The notes beneath the pieces are model-generated. The model had not been told where the DNA came from. It ran no database searches and was given only the letters and a program-made list of their open reading frames with translations. From the NCBI GenBank assembly GCA_002428805.1, contig DIXX01000047.1, positions 1-8,345 on the forward strand: 8,345 nt of DNA. The letters are read 5' to 3'. The position numbers were made by a program, and so were the translations under genes. This document shows positions 6,028 to 8,345 of this stretch, piece by piece (positions within the stretch are counted from its first letter, which is position 1; each line of letters opens with the position of its first letter). This DNA is from Cetobacterium sp. UBA6069 (GTDB lineage Bacteria > Fusobacteriota > Fusobacteriia > Fusobacteriales > Fusobacteriaceae).

Positions 6028-7722
6028 CTATTTTATAATTTTTGCAGCGTTTTCACCTGCAACTTTACCAAATACTATTATATCAGTTACTGCATTTCCA
6101 CCGATTCTATTTCCTCCGTGTACTCCTCCAGTTATCTCTCCTGCAGCATAAAGCCCCTCTATTTTCTTTCCATTTTTATCCAGCACTTCTGCGTTATCAT
6201 TTATTCTAACTCCTCCCATTGTATGGTGGATAGCTGGTGAAACCTCTATTGCATAGAAAGGTTTTTGTAATATTACTCTTGGTAACCCTTTTTTTCCAAA
6301 CTCTAAATCTTTTCCGTTCTTTACAAATTCATTGTATTTTCCTACTGTTTTTTCTAACTCTTTAAAATCTACACCTATTACTTTTCCTAATTCAACTATT
6401 GAATCTGCTTCTTTCGTTAACCCTTTACTTACATACCCATTTATAGCAGATAAATTATTTCTTGTTTCTTGGTCAAATATAAGGAATGCTGATCCACCTT
6501 TTTGTTCTAATTCAGCTTTAGAAACAACATCTCTTGTTTCTAACTCGTTTATAAATCTTTTTCCATCTCTATTAACAAGAATAGCTCCCTCTCCTCTTAC
6601 GCTTTCTGTTATTAAATTCGATGTTTTATGAGCTACAGTTGGATGAGTTTGTATTTGAGTCATATCTACAACATCTCCTCCTACAGCTTGAATAAGTTGA
6701 ATTCCTTCCCCTGTAATTGCTGGGTTATTTGTTGTTCCAAACCCTTCTAGTTTTGGATTATACTGCTTTATCATCTCAGCATTAGCACCAAATCCTCCAG
6801 TAGCCATTACAACTGCTTTTGCATTAACCTTATATTTTTTACCATTAGTTTCAACTTCTACTCCACTAATTTTGTTATTTTCCATTAAAAGATTTACAAC
6901 TTTACTATTAGTTCTTGTCTCGACACCCATATTTTCAAGAGTTGAGTTTAAAGCATCTACGATTACTGGTCCAACAGCTTTTCCACCTGTAGGTCTGTGA
7001 ATTCTTTTCACACTTTGTCCTCCAGAGAAAGAAACCTCTGTTAAATCAGTACCCTTTGATATTAGCCAATCAATAGCATATTTTGATTCTTGCGTTAGTT
7101 TTTTTACAAGAGAAACATCATTAAGGTTTTTTCCACCTTTCATAGTATCATTATAGTATAACTCTGCTGAATCCTCTATTCCTAACTTCTTTTGAACTGA
7201 AGTATCTGCTGCATTAATTCCACCTGTTGCATAGTTTGTATTTCCACCAACCATTGGCATTTTCTCTAACAGAATTACTCTAGCTCCATTTTCTTTTGCG
7301 GCTATAGCTGCAGCTAGTCCAGCTCCTCCTCCTCCAACTACTACTACATCTGTATCTATATCTTTATATTCAGAAATCATTTTATTTTTTACTGCAACTT
7401 TATTTAATATTATCCCTGAAGAAGCGATTGCTTTAGCTACTGCCTCTTTAAGTCCTTCACTTGTGTATGTAGCTCCTGCTATATTATCAACATCTAAAGA
7501 TTGAGTTGTTATTATTTCATCACTTATCTTTTTCATTGCCCTTCTTGTAAATCCAGATTCTTCATGCTTAATAACCTCAATCTCTTTTATTTGATTATTT
7601 TCCCCAGATACTTTGACTTTAATTTCACCATTATATCCTTTTCCACTTCCTATAAATTCACCTTTTGACGCTACTGCTACACTTGATACCAGTGCCGACA
7701 TACATAAAACTTTTTTTATCAT
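6028..7722 (-). CDS. Secreted flavoprotein fumarate reductase (flavocytochrome c-type, FMN-binding plus FAD domains)
   Basis: A protein of 564 residues. The N-terminus (MIKK, hydrophobic run, AVAS around 16-19) is a cleavable signal peptide. An FMN-binding domain follows at about 20-100 with AGATYTS (82-88); Thr85 is the likely site of covalent FMN attachment by an ApbE-type enzyme. The FAD-binding domain starts at 125 with VVVVGGGGAGLAAA, followed by LLEK and GGNTNYATGG. The active-site set of Shewanella flavocytochrome c3 is complete: His360, Thr372-Glu373, Arg376, Arg397 (proton donor), His499 and Arg539. Each is exactly five below my recalled Fcc3 numbers (365, 377-378, 381, 402, 504, 544). 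This favours fumarate over urocanate as substrate, although methacrylate-type substrates are not excluded. No heme CXXCH motif is present, so electrons must enter through the bound FMN. GGGAG lies nine bases before the ATG. The gene is monocistronic, with its own promoter and terminator, and is divergent from a LysR gene. Confidence 0.88.
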   Translation of the reverse strand: MIKKVLCMSALVSSVAVASKGEFIGSGKGYNGEIKVKVSGENNQIKEIEVIKHEESGFTRRAMKKISDEIITTQSLDVDNIAGATYTSEGLKEAVAKAIASSGIILNKVAVKNKMISEYKDIDTDVVVVGGGGAGLAAAIAAKENGARVILLEKMPMVGGNTNYATGGINAADTSVQKKLGIEDSAELYYNDTMKGGKNLNDVSLVKKLTQESKYAIDWLISKGTDLTEVSFSGGQSVKRIHRPTGGKAVGPVIVDALNSTLENMGVETRTNSKVVNLLMENNKISGVEVETNGKKYKVNAKAVVMATGGFGANAEMIKQYNPKLEGFGTTNNPAITGEGIQLIQAVGGDVVDMTQIQTHPTVAHKTSNLITESVRGEGAILVNRDGKRFINELETRDVVSKAELEQKGGSAFLIFDQETRNNLSAINGYVSKGLTKEADSIVELGKVIGVDFKELEKTVGKYNEFVKNGKDLEFGKKGLPRVILQKPFYAIEVSPAIHHTMGGVRINDNAEVLDKNGKKIEGLYAAGEITGGVHGGNRIGGNAVTDIIVFGKVAGENAAKIIK

Positions 7723-7761
7723 TACCCGATTCTCCCTTTATTTTATTAAAACTTGCTCTAT

Positions 7762-7791
7762 ATTATATACTTTATTTTCTTGATTATCCAA
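7762..7791 (-). promoter_or_regulatory. Probable promoter of the fumarate reductase gene
   Basis: On the minus strand TTGGAT (7786-7791) and a perfect TATAAT (7762-7767) are separated by 18 bases. Transcription would start near 7755, about 33 bases before the ATG at 7722. Its -35 box directly abuts the -35 box of the divergent LysR promoter, so one bound regulator could influence both. Confidence 0.6.
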
Positions 7792-7809
7792 TACGAAATA
7801 GTATATAAT
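7780..7809 (+). promoter_or_regulatory. Probable promoter of the LysR regulator gene
   Basis: On the plus strand TTGATT (7780-7785) and TATAAT (7804-7809) are separated by 18 bases. The predicted start is near 7816, giving a leader of about 60 bases. A second TATAAT lies at 7835-7840 but has only a poor -35 partner, so it is a weaker alternative. The spacer contains the dyad ATAC-N6-GTAT. Confidence 0.55.
7791..7804. promoter_or_regulatory. Possible LysR operator dyad between the divergent promoters
   Basis: ATAC (7791-7794) and GTAT (7801-7804) form an inverted repeat with a six-base centre. This resembles the ATAC-N7-GTAT (T-N11-A) sites bound by many LysR proteins but is one base shorter. 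A wider pair, GATTAT at 7782-7787 and ATAATC at 7805-7810, surrounds it but is centred 1.5 bases away. It lies between the -35 and -10 of the LysR promoter and touches the -35 of the reductase promoter, where an autoregulating activator would bind. A four-base arm in A+T-rich DNA can arise by chance. Confidence 0.35.
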
Positions 7810-7827
7810 CTTTATAAAATATTTGAA

Positions 7828-7860
7828 TATAGTTTATAATACTTATTTAAGCAAACTATA
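7828..7860. repeat. Perfect 8-bp inverted repeat in the LysR leader
   Basis: TATAGTTT (7828-7835) and AAACTATA (7853-7860) are exact inverted copies separated by 17 bases. The right arm ends just before the ribosome site of the LysR gene. It could be a second regulator site, a hairpin in the leader RNA that limits translation, or chance in A+T-rich sequence. Confidence 0.4.
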
Positions 7861-7874
7861 AAAATGGAGTGAAT

Positions 7875-8345
7875 ATGGATTTAAATAAATTAGGTTATCT
7901 TCTTGTAATTTCAGAAGAAAAAAGCTTTTCTAAAGCAGCAAAAAAACTTTTTATATCTCAACCATCTTTAAGTCAATATGTATCAAATCTTGAAGCTGAA
8001 TTAGGTATAAAAATTTTTGATAGAAATAAATACCCCATTACTTTGACATCCAGCGGTAAAATTTTTATTAAAAATATAAAAGAGATGTTGAATTTAAAAG
8101 GAAAAATGTTAAGAGATATTAATAATCACTCTACAAAAAAAGTAGACTCTTTAAAATTAGGAATATCTCCTTTTCGTAGCCCTTATATTTTACCTTTAAT
8201 TCTTCCAGAAATAAAAAAATTCTATCCAAATATAAAGTTAATCATTATTGAAAAAACTGCAAAAGAATTAGAAAAACTTTTAGAAAAAGAAGAAATTGAT
8301 ATAGCTCTAACATCTTTACCTTTAATAAATAAAAGTTTAGATTTT
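7875..8345 (+). CDS. LysR-family transcriptional regulator, 5' part (continues past the right edge)
   Basis: An open frame of 157 codons runs from the ATG at 7875 to the window end without a stop. GGAGT lies five bases ahead of the ATG. The N-terminus is a classic LysR winged helix-turn-helix: SFSKAAKKLFISQPSLSQYV (17-36), then NLEAELGIKIFDRN (38-51) and LTSSGKIF (57-64). A linker helix follows. The effector-binding domain begins near residue 97 with LKLGISPFRSPYILP, and EEIDIALTSLPL (141-152) is typical of its first lobe. Full members have about 290-310 residues, so roughly half is present. The divergent placement against the fumarate reductase gene, with abutting promoters, suggests that it controls that gene and itself. 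Its ligand is unknown; a dicarboxylate is a guess from context. Confidence 0.9.
   Translation, partial: MDLNKLGYLLVISEEKSFSKAAKKLFISQPSLSQYVSNLEAELGIKIFDRNKYPITLTSSGKIFIKNIKEMLNLKGKMLRDINNHSTKKVDSLKLGISPFRSPYILPLILPEIKKFYPNIKLIIIEKTAKELEKLLEKEEIDIALTSLPLINKSLDF

Noticed and set aside
6332..6631. Plus-strand open frame of 99 codons opposite the fumarate reductase gene
   Set aside because: It is a shadow of the reductase reading frame, with no ribosome site and no family resemblance.
6028..7722. The flavoprotein considered as a urocanate reductase
   Set aside because: The Thr372-Glu373 and Arg376 set matches the fumarate-type active site with constant spacing. Urocanate enzymes are recalled to differ in this segment.

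Overview
The window is about 70% A+T. It uses AGA arginine codons and has strong AAGGAG-type ribosome sites, tightly overlapping genes, a lipoprotein signal, and an exported fumarate reductase that lacks heme. This fits a low-GC anaerobe. I favour a member of the Fusobacteriota (Fusobacterium or Cetobacterium type), but that placement is inferred from composition and gene style and is not proven.

Layout. Positions 1-111 hold a near-consensus minus-strand promoter that fires out of the left end into an unidentified gene or RNA. Positions 142-192 are the terminator of the next unit. Positions 228-5842, all on the minus strand, form one compact six-gene operon. In transcription order it reads: inner-membrane permease 1 (UgpA-like), permease 2 (UgpE-like), ATPase (UgpC/MalK-like), lipoprotein binding protein (UgpB-like), a TIM-barrel sugar-phosphate isomerase/epimerase-type enzyme, and a NagD-type HAD phosphatase. 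Adjacent genes overlap or lie within 9 bases of each other. A promoter lies at 5879-5907. Positions 5977-6017 hold a strong minus-strand terminator that isolates the operon from the next gene. Positions 6028-7722 (minus) encode a secreted flavoprotein with an N-terminal covalent-FMN domain and a complete fumarate reductase active site. From 7875 to the right edge (plus) runs the first 157 residues of a divergent LysR-family regulator that continues outside the window. The 152-base intergenic region between them carries two back-to-back promoters and two small dyads.

How the parts work together. The ABC importer probably takes up a glycerol-phosphate-like, sugar or polyol compound. The two co-transcribed enzymes would then isomerise and dephosphorylate what comes in. 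The exact substrate cannot be read from the sequence. The fumarate reductase would act outside the cytoplasmic membrane as an electron sink, and the adjacent LysR protein is its likely regulator. Two start codons are best moved inward from the longest open frame: the binding protein (ATG at 3064, not TTG at 3079) and permease 1 (ATG at 5842, not GTG at 5845). I found no mobile element, CRISPR array, tRNA or recognisable rRNA. Most of the window is ordinary metabolic DNA. The points most worth following up are the substrate of the transporter-enzyme operon, the paired Gly-to-Lys change in both permease coupling loops, and the unidentified transcript at the left edge.
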